In this document: positions 1 to 6,469 of the stretch, piece by piece
How the letters are laid out: each line of letters begins with the position of its first letter
How positions within the stretch are numbered: the stretch's first letter is position 1
Source of the DNA: Rhodospirillaceae bacterium UBA4468
GTDB lineage: Bacteria; Pseudomonadota; Alphaproteobacteria; Rhodospirillales; Casp-alpha2
NCBI GenBank assembly: GCA_002389385.1
Contig: DGOK01000065.1
Location: 1 to 12,559, forward strand
Length of the DNA stretch: 12,559 bases
Direction of reading: 5' to 3'
Program-made: the position numbers and the translations under genes
The notes under the pieces: model-generated
Told to the model about the DNA's origin: nothing
The model's database searches: none
Seen by the model: only the letters and a program-made list of their open reading frames with translations

Positions 1-1356
1 GGCACGGGTAAAAACGCGGTGAGCTTTGATAAAGTTCCTCTCGAAACCGCGGGGCCTTATGCAGCAGAAGACGCTGACATTACACTACGCCTTCACCAAC
101 TCTTAAAGCCACGCCTGACCAAAGAGCATATGGTTACAGTTTATGAGCGTTTTGAACGCCCGCTCGTCGGCATCCTCGACCAGATTGAGCGTCAAGGCAT
201 CAAAGTCGATGCCGCCAAGCTTAAAGAATTTTCTGCAGATTTTGAAAAACGCATGGCCGAATTAGAAGCCCATGCTCACAGTCTTGCAGGCCGTGAATTT
301 AATGTCGGATCGCCCAAGCAGTTGGGTGAAATACTCTTTGATGAGATGGGTCTCGAAGGCGGTAAAAAAGGGAAAACCGGCGCCTATTCCACCAGCGCTG
401 ATGCCTTAGAAGATCTCGTGATCCAAGGTCATGAGTTACCAAAAACCGTTTTAGAATGGCGACAGCTACAAAAACTCAAGAGCACTTACACGGATGCGCT
501 GGTCGAAGAGATCAACCCGACGACAGGGCGTGTTCATACATCATTTAGCCAAGCTATCACCTCGACCGGACGCTTATCTTCAAACGCACCAAACCTTCAA
601 AACATTCCAATTCGAACAGAAGAAGGCCGGAAAATCCGCCAAGCATTTATTGCCGAAAAAGGCCATACGCTTATGTCAGCCGACTATTCTCAAATCGAGT
701 TAAGGCTGCTTGCACATGTTGCAGATATTGATGTCTTGAAGAAGGCCTTTGCGGATGGCCAAGACATTCATGCTATTACGGCGGCGCAGGTATTTGATAT
801 TCCCCTCGAAGGTATGGACCCGATGATCCGCCGCCAAGCTAAAGCTATCAACTTTGGCATCATATATGGCATTTCGGGTTTTGGTCTTGCACGTCAGCTC
901 AGCATTCCTCGCGGCGAAGCACAGCGATACATTGAAGCGTATTTTGAGCGCTATCCCGGCATCAAAGATTATATGGATCGCACAAAGCAACAGGCCCATG
1001 ATCATGGTTTTGTGACAACATTGTTTGGCCGCAAATGTCATATGCGCGGCATTAACGAAAAAAATCAGGCCCTCCGCGGCAATGCCGAACGCGCTGCGAT
1101 TAATGCACCTATTCAAGGTGGTGCTGCTGATATTATCAAACGTGCAATGTCAGCACTCCCAGATGCGCTCAGAGAGGCAAAATTAAGTGCACGCATGTTG
1201 CTACAAGTTCACGATGAACTGATCTTTGAAGTTCCTGACAATGAGTTAGATGCAACGAAAGACGTTGTAAAAGAAGTCATGGAAGGCGCCGCAACATTGA
1301 GTGTCCCTCTAGAAGTAGATATTGGCACAGGAACCAACTGGGACGAAGCGCATTAA
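1..1356 (+). CDS. polA: DNA polymerase I, C-terminal part (5' end outside window)
   Basis: This is the family A DNA polymerase that fills gaps and replaces RNA primers in replication and excision repair. The reading frame is open from base 1, so the gene begins upstream; the in-frame GTG at 19 is internal. The first ~30 codons end the 3'-5' exonuclease domain and keep the Exo III pattern Y-A-A-E-D, so proofreading may be retained (Exo I and II are out of view). The polymerase domain follows. Motif A is SADYSQIELR at 676-705, with the metal-binding Asp. Motif B is RRQAKAINFG at about 829-858, with the dNTP-contacting Arg and Lys. Motif C is VHDEL at about 1207-1221. The protein ends normally at TAA 1354-1356. 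No frameshift is seen, and the visible ~451 codons cover the whole palm, fingers and thumb. Confidence 0.97.
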   Translation, partial: GTGKNAVSFDKVPLETAGPYAAEDADITLRLHQLLKPRLTKEHMVTVYERFERPLVGILDQIERQGIKVDAAKLKEFSADFEKRMAELEAHAHSLAGREFNVGSPKQLGEILFDEMGLEGGKKGKTGAYSTSADALEDLVIQGHELPKTVLEWRQLQKLKSTYTDALVEEINPTTGRVHTSFSQAITSTGRLSSNAPNLQNIPIRTEEGRKIRQAFIAEKGHTLMSADYSQIELRLLAHVADIDVLKKAFADGQDIHAITAAQVFDIPLEGMDPMIRRQAKAINFGIIYGISGFGLARQLSIPRGEAQRYIEAYFERYPGIKDYMDRTKQQAHDHGFVTTLFGRKCHMRGINEKNQALRGNAERAAINAPIQGGAADIIKRAMSALPDALREAKLSARMLLQVHDELIFEVPDNELDATKDVVKEVMEGAATLSVPLEVDIGTGTNWDEAH

Positions 1357-1554
1357 CGGCGAAAACCAAGGCACTTATCCGCTTATTTAAAAAACTTACA
1401 TTCAATATCATCAAAAGTTGGTATCTGAGTATTTCTGCATAATTACGTTTAGTCCTTTACGCAATAACAGTGGCGCCCATGGGTTGTACTGTGGGATGAT
1501 ACACATACTAATTGAACACAAATCTCTGATTCAGTTCATAAATTTTATTGGTTA
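1357..1554. other. Non-coding stretch after polA
   Basis: This AT-rich stretch lies between the polA stop and the histidine kinase remnant. No reading frame with a plausible start and no tRNA-like structure was seen. A short imperfect inverted repeat (ACAGT at 1467-1471, ACTGT at 1488-1492) encloses the palindrome CCCATGGG, but no T-run follows it, so it is not a convincing terminator. All three forward frames were inspected for further kinase-like sequence upstream of the remnant and none was recognised. Confidence 0.5.
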
Positions 1555-1764
1555 GGCATATCCGAAAACCGCTTAGAAAACATAACAGAACCATTTTCCC
1601 GGGCATCATCCCATGCCGAGATTGCAGCAGACGGCACCGGATTGGGGCTCTCGATTGTTAAAGGGTTGGTCGGATTGCATGACGGGAAGCTAACCATCAA
1701 CAGTGAACTGGGTTCAGGGACAATAGTTTCCGTTGAACTGCCAAAGAACATTCCAACAGCTTAG
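1555..1764 (+). pseudogene. Remnant of a sensor histidine kinase ATPase domain (C-terminal ~69 codons)
   Basis: The frame starting at 1555 encodes the C-terminal end of a HATPase_c domain. It has a GIS segment matching the end of the N/G1 box, EPFSRA as the F box, GTGLGLSIVKGL at 1633-1668 as the G2 ATP-lid box, and a closing GSGTIVSVELP typical of the last strand, then TAG at 1762-1764. The H box, the N box and the aspartate of the G1 box are missing. Upstream the frame runs only to a TGA at 1513-1515, contains no ATG, GTG or TTG before the homology, and switches at GIS to sequence unlike a kinase. It is therefore a 5'-deleted fragment that cannot fold as a working kinase. The surviving part has no stop or frameshift, which suggests a fairly recent loss. 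Its stop lies 8 bp from the stop of the convergent Rid-family gene. Confidence 0.75.
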
Positions 1765-1772
1765 GTATGTTG

Positions 1773-2192
1773 TTAATCGGGTGGCATGAAACGACCGACT
1801 GGAATGACGGCTATTGGCGTCAATTCAACTAGAAAATCTTCATGACCTAACGCGGCAACCATTACATATGTGCTCGCTGGTTCTTGCCCGTCTGTTAAGA
1901 ACTCGGAGCGACCTTGCTGAATAATAGGAAGTTGTGCTCTATCCATGAAATACGTCGCAATTGAAACGATATCTGACAATGTCCCGCCAACTGCGACTAA
2001 TACCGATTGAATATTCTTAAAACATTGGCGTGTTTGTAAACCAACATCACCAACACCAATAAGCGTCTCATGTGCGTTCCATGCGACCTGACCTGTGAAG
2101 TGGATAATCTGACCTTCTTTTTGAACAACCCCCATCGATAAGCCACGCCCACGCGGGCCCCACGTTCCTTTTGGATTGAACCCTTGAGCCAT
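1773..2192 (-). CDS. Rid family (YjgF/YER057c/UK114) protein lacking the RidA arginine
   Basis: This small protein (139 aa from the chosen start) has the chorismate-mutase-like Rid fold, normally a cytosolic trimer. RidA members hydrolyse reactive enamine/imine intermediates of PLP enzymes. Family landmarks are a FTGQVAW segment near residue 35, the central SVLVAVGGTLSDIVSIATYF helix-strand segment, and a C-terminal VELTPIAV strand. By eye against E. coli RidA, the arginine of the PAR motif (Arg105) is serine here (PAS, residue 107), while the glutamate of VEIEA is kept (VELTP). Imine deaminase activity is therefore doubtful, and it probably belongs to one of the arginine-less Rid subgroups. 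ATG 2192 is preferred. GTG 2198 is also possible because AGG lies 4 nt before the GTG and 10 nt before the ATG. It follows msrQ after only a few bases, so it is probably co-transcribed with msrPQ. Confidence 0.88.
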   Translation of the reverse strand: MAQGFNPKGTWGPRGRGLSMGVVQKEGQIIHFTGQVAWNAHETLIGVGDVGLQTRQCFKNIQSVLVAVGGTLSDIVSIATYFMDRAQLPIIQQGRSEFLTDGQEPASTYVMVAALGHEDFLVELTPIAVIPVGRFMPPD

Positions 2193-2199
2193 AATCACG

Positions 2200-2871
2200 C
2201 TACCTTTGTTTAAACTTTCGCTTCAATGGTTCAATCGCACGGATGGCCATCAACGATGCAAAGATACCAGCATAGACCAACGGTTCGTACTGAAAGCCTT
2301 TACGCATCATGAAGAAATGTAGACACCCGGCGGCACCCGCAATGTAGACCGCTTTATGAAGCCTGTTCCAATTGCACCCACCCATCTTTTTGATCCAACC
2401 CTTCGTCGATGTTATCGCCAAGGGAATCAGGCAAAGCAGTCCAACCATACCGACAGTAATGTACCAACGCTTTATAATATCATCCCAGATAGCGGCCCAA
2501 TTAAAAAATTGGTCGAGGACAACATAGTTTGCGACATGTAACACAACATAGAAGAACGCGAACAATCCCAAAAGGCGTCGAAGCCGAACAACTTGCTTCC
2601 ATCCACTAAGAACACATACTGGTGTTACGGCCAGCGCAACCAACAAAATCCTAAGTGCCCAATCGCCCAAATAACGATTAATGAATTCAACAGAGTTTGC
2701 GGTCAATCCTCGCCCACCATAAAAGAACGCGTCAGCCACAAGCCAGCCAAGCCAAGCCAAAGGCGCCAGGCACAACACCCATACAAGTGGCTTAATGATC
2801 CAAATCACAGGATCACGTCGTCGTGCGACCCTATGCGGTGTTGCGCCAGCTGCAGCGCTAGAAGTCGCCAT
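2200..2871 (-). CDS. msrQ: MsrQ, haem membrane subunit of the MsrPQ methionine sulfoxide reductase
   Basis: This inner-membrane b-type haem protein of the ferric reductase-like family (formerly YedZ) passes electrons to MsrP in the periplasm. At 223 aa it has the usual length. About six hydrophobic segments are visible: residues ~22-50, 70-90, 100-120, 135-155, 172-190 and 195-212. Candidate haem-ligand histidines are H112 (VVLHVANYV), H172 (NRLHKAVY) and H185 (GCLHFF). The loop motif RLRRLLGL near residue 98 and ITSTKGW near 153 are typical of the family. The basic N-terminal stretch (RVARRR) before the first helix suggests a cytoplasmic N-terminus. It begins 22 bp downstream of msrP, with no strong Shine-Dalgarno sequence, and is followed at once by the Rid-family gene. 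All three are read on the minus strand as one probable operon. Confidence 0.93.
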   Translation of the reverse strand: MATSSAAAGATPHRVARRRDPVIWIIKPLVWVLCLAPLAWLGWLVADAFFYGGRGLTANSVEFINRYLGDWALRILLVALAVTPVCVLSGWKQVVRLRRLLGLFAFFYVVLHVANYVVLDQFFNWAAIWDDIIKRWYITVGMVGLLCLIPLAITSTKGWIKKMGGCNWNRLHKAVYIAGAAGCLHFFMMRKGFQYEPLVYAGIFASLMAIRAIEPLKRKFKQR

Positions 2872-2893
2872 CGTTAATTTTTATGCGTATAGG

Positions 2894-3862
2894 TTAGAAC
2901 CATTTACGCATATCCATACCCTCATACAGACTAGCAACTTCTTCGGCGTAGCCGTTGAACATGAGCGTTTTTCTTTTGAAAATTTCGCCAATGCGGCGCT
3001 CGCTATCTTGCGACCAACGGGGATGACGTACAGCCGGGTTTACGTTTGAATAAAACCCATACTCTCGAGCTGCGGCATCATTCCAACTCGTTGGCGGTAT
3101 CGTTTTCTGGAACTTGATTTTGACAATCGACTTGATCGACTTAAAGCCGTATTTCCATGGCATGACGAGTCTAACCGGAGCGCCGTTCTGATTTGGCATC
3201 ACTTCGCCATACATCCCAACGCCTAATATTGATAAAGGATGCATCGCTTCGTGGATCCGCAATCCCTCTTTATATGGCCATTTTAAAACGGGTTGGCGCT
3301 GACCTGGCATCCGCTCAGGATCAAACAAGGTCTCAAAGGCCACATATTTAGCATCAGACGTAGGCTCAAATTTCTTCAAAACACTTGCGAGGCTAACCCC
3401 CACCCACGGAACAACCATTGACCATGCTTCTACACAACGAAGGCGATAGACACGCTCTTCAAGAGTTTCAGGCTTTATCAAGTCCTCAAAGGAAATTTTC
3501 CCTGGCTTCATGCAAGCCCCTTCAACGGAAATTTCCCAAGGCGTCACTTTGAACTCTTGCGCATTTTCCTTTGGGTCGCGTTTGCCCGTCCCAAACTCAT
3601 AAAAATTGTTATAGCTGGTGACGTCTTCGTAGTCGGTAATCGGGTCGTTTTCCGGCAGGCTCTCTGCTGACCATTTAGATTTTTGAACCCCGCTTAAAGG
3701 CGTGCGCGCAGCATACGCTGGCAATGTCGGGAGCGCCCCCGCCGCAATACCTGCGCCTGCAAATGCGGCTGTTTTGAGAAAGCTTCTCCGCTTTTCAAAA
3801 ACCGATTTTGGTGTAATTTCAGAACTTAGTACATCTGAGGCATTACGTGACTTAATTAGCAT
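2894..3862 (-). CDS. msrP: MsrP, periplasmic molybdopterin methionine sulfoxide reductase
   Basis: This is the catalytic subunit (formerly YedY) that reduces methionine sulfoxide in envelope proteins damaged by oxidants such as hypochlorous acid, using a mononuclear molybdenum-molybdopterin cofactor. At 322 aa it is close to the family length. A Tat signal is clear: KRRSFLK at residues 24-30, a hydrophobic stretch 32-47, and a likely cleavage after AYA (residue 51). The Mo-ligating cysteine is C143 in the motif RLRCVEAWSMVVPW. Downstream family blocks are LPxSILGVGMYGE (about 210-220), PNQNGAPVRLVMPWKYGFK (223-241), which lines the cofactor pocket, and IPPTSWN (256-261). The start is supported by GGGAG at 3869-3873, 6 nt before the ATG. 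It is first in the msrP-msrQ-rid run and diverges from the fzlA-like gene. Confidence 0.95.
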   Translation of the reverse strand: MLIKSRNASDVLSSEITPKSVFEKRRSFLKTAAFAGAGIAAGALPTLPAYAARTPLSGVQKSKWSAESLPENDPITDYEDVTSYNNFYEFGTGKRDPKENAQEFKVTPWEISVEGACMKPGKISFEDLIKPETLEERVYRLRCVEAWSMVVPWVGVSLASVLKKFEPTSDAKYVAFETLFDPERMPGQRQPVLKWPYKEGLRIHEAMHPLSILGVGMYGEVMPNQNGAPVRLVMPWKYGFKSIKSIVKIKFQKTIPPTSWNDAAAREYGFYSNVNPAVRHPRWSQDSERRIGEIFKRKTLMFNGYAEEVASLYEGMDMRKWF

Positions 3863-3868
3863 GCTGCA

Positions 3869-3873
3869 CTCCC
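3869..3873 (-). promoter_or_regulatory. Ribosome binding site of msrP
   Basis: On the minus strand GGGAG sits 6 nt before the msrP ATG (3862). It is one of the clearest Shine-Dalgarno matches in the window and fixes the msrP start. Confidence 0.6.
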
Positions 3874-3892
3874 ATTGAGGCGTTGTTAGCGT

Positions 3893-3921
3893 ATAATCAT
3901 ATTCTGTAATAGCTTTCGCAA
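3893..3921 (-). promoter_or_regulatory. Candidate promoter of msrP-msrQ-rid
   Basis: Reading the minus strand, TTGCGA (3921-3916) and GATTAT (3898-3893) are spaced by 17 nt. Each matches the sigma-70-type boxes at 4 of 6 positions. Transcription would begin some 25 nt before the msrP ATG, leaving room for the GGGAG site. On the plus strand the same bases hold a perfect TATAAT (3892-3897), but no good -35 box precedes it, so whether it serves the divergent fzlA-like gene is unclear. Confidence 0.3.
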
Positions 3922-4040
3922 CTACACTGCAGTTGCCATCTCGCCCCTTGATAGCGTATTCGATGGATTAGATGCTACTATCATACGATCACTTTTCCGC
4001 CAGCAGGTAAAAGCACATGGCTGGCTAACGGACATATTCG

Positions 4041-4709
4041 ATGCGCGTTCTTTATCATCTTTGGCTTTCCCCGTATTCACGTAAAGTCCGAGTAGCCCTC
4101 GGCGAAAAGCGGATCGACTTCGAATTGAAGGCTGAGAATGTTTGGCGCCGTAGGGAAGAATTCCTGGCCATAAACCCAATGGGCGAAGTCCCGGTTCTCG
4201 TAGAACCCGATGGCACAGCGCTATCAGGTTCACAAGTGATCTGTGAATTTCTTGACGATATTCACCCAGATCCATCCTTAATGGGCCAACAACCTCTGCA
4301 CCGGGCTGAAGTACGAAGGCTCGTAGATTGGTTCGATCGCAAGTTTAATAGTGAAGTTACCGAAAAGCTTGTAGGCGAGAAATTCATGAAACGCTTTTTA
4401 GGCTTGGGCGAGCCAAATTCCAGCATCGTACGTGCTGGGCATGCAAACATTCACACGCACATGGATTATATTTCGTATCTGGTTGAGCGCCGGAAATGGC
4501 TGGCAGGAGATGAATTATCGCTCGCAGACATTGCCGCAGCCGCACACTTATCAACACTCGATTATATTGGCGATGTACCTTGGAAAGATCACGAAAGTGC
4601 CAAGGATTGGTATGCTCGAATAAAGTCCCGTCCAAGCTTTCGTCCGCTATTGGGTGACCGTATCCCCAGTGCGCCGCCGCCGTCTCATTATGTTGATCTG
4701 GATTTTTAA
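4041..4709 (+). CDS. fzlA: GST-fold protein resembling FzlA, the FtsZ-binding division regulator
   Basis: The 222-aa protein has a glutathione S-transferase fold. An N-terminal thioredoxin-like domain (residues 1-75) carries LSPYSRKVRVAL, the cis-proline motif EVPVLV (49-54) and the GSQVICEFLD segment (63-72). An all-helical C-terminal domain carries LAGDELSLADIAAAA (154-168). What points beyond a generic GST is the C-terminal tail, PPPSHYVDLDF, which resembles the conserved tail of Caulobacter FzlA. There, residues in this tail are needed for FtsZ filament binding and for constriction. FzlA is essential or important for division in several alphaproteobacteria and is not known to act as a glutathione transferase. 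The subfamily call rests on memory of the tail and overall size; a plain GST remains possible. The ATG at 4041 has only a weak purine stretch upstream. The gene converges on the TPR gene with a 4-bp gap. Confidence 0.72.
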   Translation: MRVLYHLWLSPYSRKVRVALGEKRIDFELKAENVWRRREEFLAINPMGEVPVLVEPDGTALSGSQVICEFLDDIHPDPSLMGQQPLHRAEVRRLVDWFDRKFNSEVTEKLVGEKFMKRFLGLGEPNSSIVRAGHANIHTHMDYISYLVERRKWLAGDELSLADIAAAAHLSTLDYIGDVPWKDHESAKDWYARIKSRPSFRPLLGDRIPSAPPPSHYVDLDF

Positions 4710-4713
4710 CAAA

Positions 4714-5469
4714 TCAATTAACGTTCACGTCCATCTTCTCAATATTCGCCCTAGCCAAGCGCCCAGCCTCGCCATCAGGGTCTAACTCCAGCACTTTCAA
4801 CCAGTCAGCACGCGCAGCATCTTTATTTTCTGCCAAACGGAAAAGTATCCCGCGCTCTAAAAGTGCTTCTAGCGCATCCGGTTCAAGGATAAGGGCAGCT
4901 TCAATGTCCGCCCGCGCTTTACCAAGTTCATCCAAATACCGATACGCGCTTGCTCTGAAAGCAAATGCTTCGGCTCTGGATGCATCCGCTAAAATTGCAT
5001 TCGTTAGATCTTCAACGGCACCCTTGTAATCACCTAATGCAGCTCGAGCTTCAGAACGATCGATAAGAATTCCTGGGCGTCCTCTTAAAAATTTTGCCGC
5101 CTCGGTCAAAGTGGCTTCGGCGCGCACGGCATCCCCATGTGACAACCATGCTCGTCCAGCCTGCCCTAAAATCTCACCTTTGAATTCAGGCGTGGCAATA
5201 ATGGTCTCGGCCAAAACCTCAAGGCGCCGTGCGGCATGTTCTGCTTTACCAGAATAATATAGTGCTACAGCGGCACAATGCTCGGCGGCGTCACCACCTC
5301 CCATGCTTTTCCATGCCGTTGCCATCTCAAAAGCATCGTTTGGGTCAGACGGTGCCAAGCCCATACAGCGCGCGTATTCACGCGAATGATTCAACTCGGC
5401 AGCTTGGCTAAATGATGTAAAAAAACAAAGCGTAATGACGACAGACGCCTTTCTCATAAAGCGGATCAT
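4714..5469 (-). CDS. Exported tetratricopeptide repeat protein
   Basis: This is a protein of 251 aa. Residues 1-23 form a signal peptide (basic start, hydrophobic core VVITLCFF, SQA-A cleavage around residue 23), so it should be periplasmic. No lipobox cysteine follows the core. C35 and C65 flank a helical segment (YARCMGLAP and EHCAAVALY) and could form a disulfide. From about residue 100 to 245 the sequence is helical and repetitive, with three or four TPR-like units: around GQAGRAWLSHGDAVRAEATL, ARAALGDYKGAVEDLTNAI, AYRYLDELGKARADIEAAL and LFRLAENKDAARADWLKVLE. Such repeats bind peptides or partner proteins; the partner here is unknown. The start could also be the ATG at 5457 (MRKAS), which gives a more typical signal peptide. 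A candidate promoter (TTAACG 5503-5498, 17 nt, CATTAT 5480-5475) would start transcription near 5468, favouring that shorter form. Confidence 0.85.
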   Translation of the reverse strand: MIRFMRKASVVITLCFFTSFSQAAELNHSREYARCMGLAPSDPNDAFEMATAWKSMGGGDAAEHCAAVALYYSGKAEHAARRLEVLAETIIATPEFKGEILGQAGRAWLSHGDAVRAEATLTEAAKFLRGRPGILIDRSEARAALGDYKGAVEDLTNAILADASRAEAFAFRASAYRYLDELGKARADIEAALILEPDALEALLERGILFRLAENKDAARADWLKVLELDPDGEAGRLARANIEKMDVNVN

Positions 5470-5479
5470 CGTGTATAAT
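5451..5479 (+). promoter_or_regulatory. Candidate promoter of the SDR gene
   Basis: TTCTCA (5451-5456, 4 of 6 to the -35 consensus) and a perfect TATAAT (5474-5479) are separated by 17 nt. Transcription would begin near 5486, about 90 nt before the SDR ATG. The -10 box overlaps a candidate -10 box for the TPR gene on the other strand. Confidence 0.35.
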
Positions 5480-5578
5480 GCTCCATCAGAATATTATCGT
5501 TAAATCGCATACTCAGGGTTCTAAGGTTATGTACGTCCGACGACAAGTCTTGTGCCGCGAATACGGCCTAATACACAG

Positions 5579-6469
5579 ATGACACGCCGCGGTGGGCCAA
5601 AACTATTTTGCTTTGGTATCGGCTTTTCAGCCAAGGCATTGATTGATCATTTACCTGTTGCCGATTGGTCAACAGGCGGCACGGTGCGAGACCTTGAGAA
5701 TGCTCAACAACTCGTTACCAAAGGTATCGACGCGACCCTTTGGGACGGTGGCGATCTCAACGATGAAGCGAAACATAAACTCCTGGCGGCAACTCATGTG
5801 TTGGTGTCTGTGCCGCCCGGTGAAGCCGGCGATCCCGTTATAAATGCTGCGAGCGAAATATTGAAATCCTCTACCAATCTCAATTGGTTAGGTTATCTTT
5901 CAACCACAGGTGTCTATGGGAATACAAACGGTGCCTTCGTTGATGAGAAGGCGCCATTAAACCCTTCAAGTGCCCGATCAGAACGCCGTGTCGCAGCTGA
6001 GGCGGGATGGCTTGATCTATATAAAAATTACAAAATCCCCATACATATTTTTCGCTTAGCCGGTATTTATGGCCCTGGCCGATCTGTGTTTAACCAAATT
6101 CGCAAAGGGGCTGCTAAACGAATCAATAAACTTGGCCATGCGTTTTCGCGAATTCATGTCGATGATATCGCCAGTATCTTGGCTGCATCAATCTCTAGGC
6201 CGAACCCAGGCGCTATATACAATGTTTGCGACAATGAGCCTGCAGCACCGTCGGAAATTACAGAGTATGCATGCCACCTTTTAGAAAAAGACCCCCCACC
6301 GATTGAAGATTTTGAGGTCGCAAAAGAAAGAATGACCCCAATGGGCCTAAGTTTTTGGACCGACAATCGGCGCGTCAAAAACACACGAATTCGAAAAGAG
6401 CTTGGCGTAAAGTTAAAGTATCCAGACTACCGTTCTGGATTGCAGGCTATTTTTGCTGCGGAAGATTAA
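5579..6469 (+). CDS. YeeZ-like NAD(P)-binding extended SDR / epimerase-fold protein
   Basis: A 296-aa Rossmann protein of the NAD-dependent epimerase/dehydratase superfamily. The N-terminal strand and glycine turn are LFCFGIGFSAKALIDHL (residues ~9-25). Other family blocks are VSVPPGEAGDPV (76-87), the strand YLSTTGVYGN (106-115), FRLAGIYGPGRSVF (158-171), RIHVDDIASIL (191-201) and YNVCDNEP (214-221). The usual catalytic Tyr-x-x-x-Lys is not evident: the expected helix reads SSARSERRVAAE, with serine and arginine near those places. It may therefore bind a nucleotide or metabolite without classical dehydrogenase chemistry. The substrate is unknown. ATG 5579 was chosen because the glycine turn follows at the normal distance; GTG 5552 is in frame but would add nine residues of poor character. 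Neither start has a strong Shine-Dalgarno sequence. It ends directly against the carbonic anhydrase stop. Confidence 0.85.
   Translation: MTRRGGPKLFCFGIGFSAKALIDHLPVADWSTGGTVRDLENAQQLVTKGIDATLWDGGDLNDEAKHKLLAATHVLVSVPPGEAGDPVINAASEILKSSTNLNWLGYLSTTGVYGNTNGAFVDEKAPLNPSSARSERRVAAEAGWLDLYKNYKIPIHIFRLAGIYGPGRSVFNQIRKGAAKRINKLGHAFSRIHVDDIASILAASISRPNPGAIYNVCDNEPAAPSEITEYACHLLEKDPPPIEDFEVAKERMTPMGLSFWTDNRRVKNTRIRKELGVKLKYPDYRSGLQAIFAAED

Noticed and set aside
700..1116. A 138-codon minus-strand open frame inside polA
   Set aside because: It is antisense to the polymerase motifs A and B region and its translation looks like a shadow of the forward codons.
1467..1492. Inverted repeat ACAGT/ACTGT around CCCATGGG as a polA terminator
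   Set aside because: Only five outer pairs form, the inner part pairs poorly, and no T-run follows on either strand.
1545..1751. A 68-codon minus-strand open frame over the kinase remnant
   Set aside because: It is antisense to the clear HATPase G2-box sequence on the plus strand and has no independent support.
3922..4275. A 117-codon minus-strand open frame across the fzlA-like gene start
   Set aside because: Most of it is antisense to the conserved GST N-terminal domain, and the upstream part has no family features.
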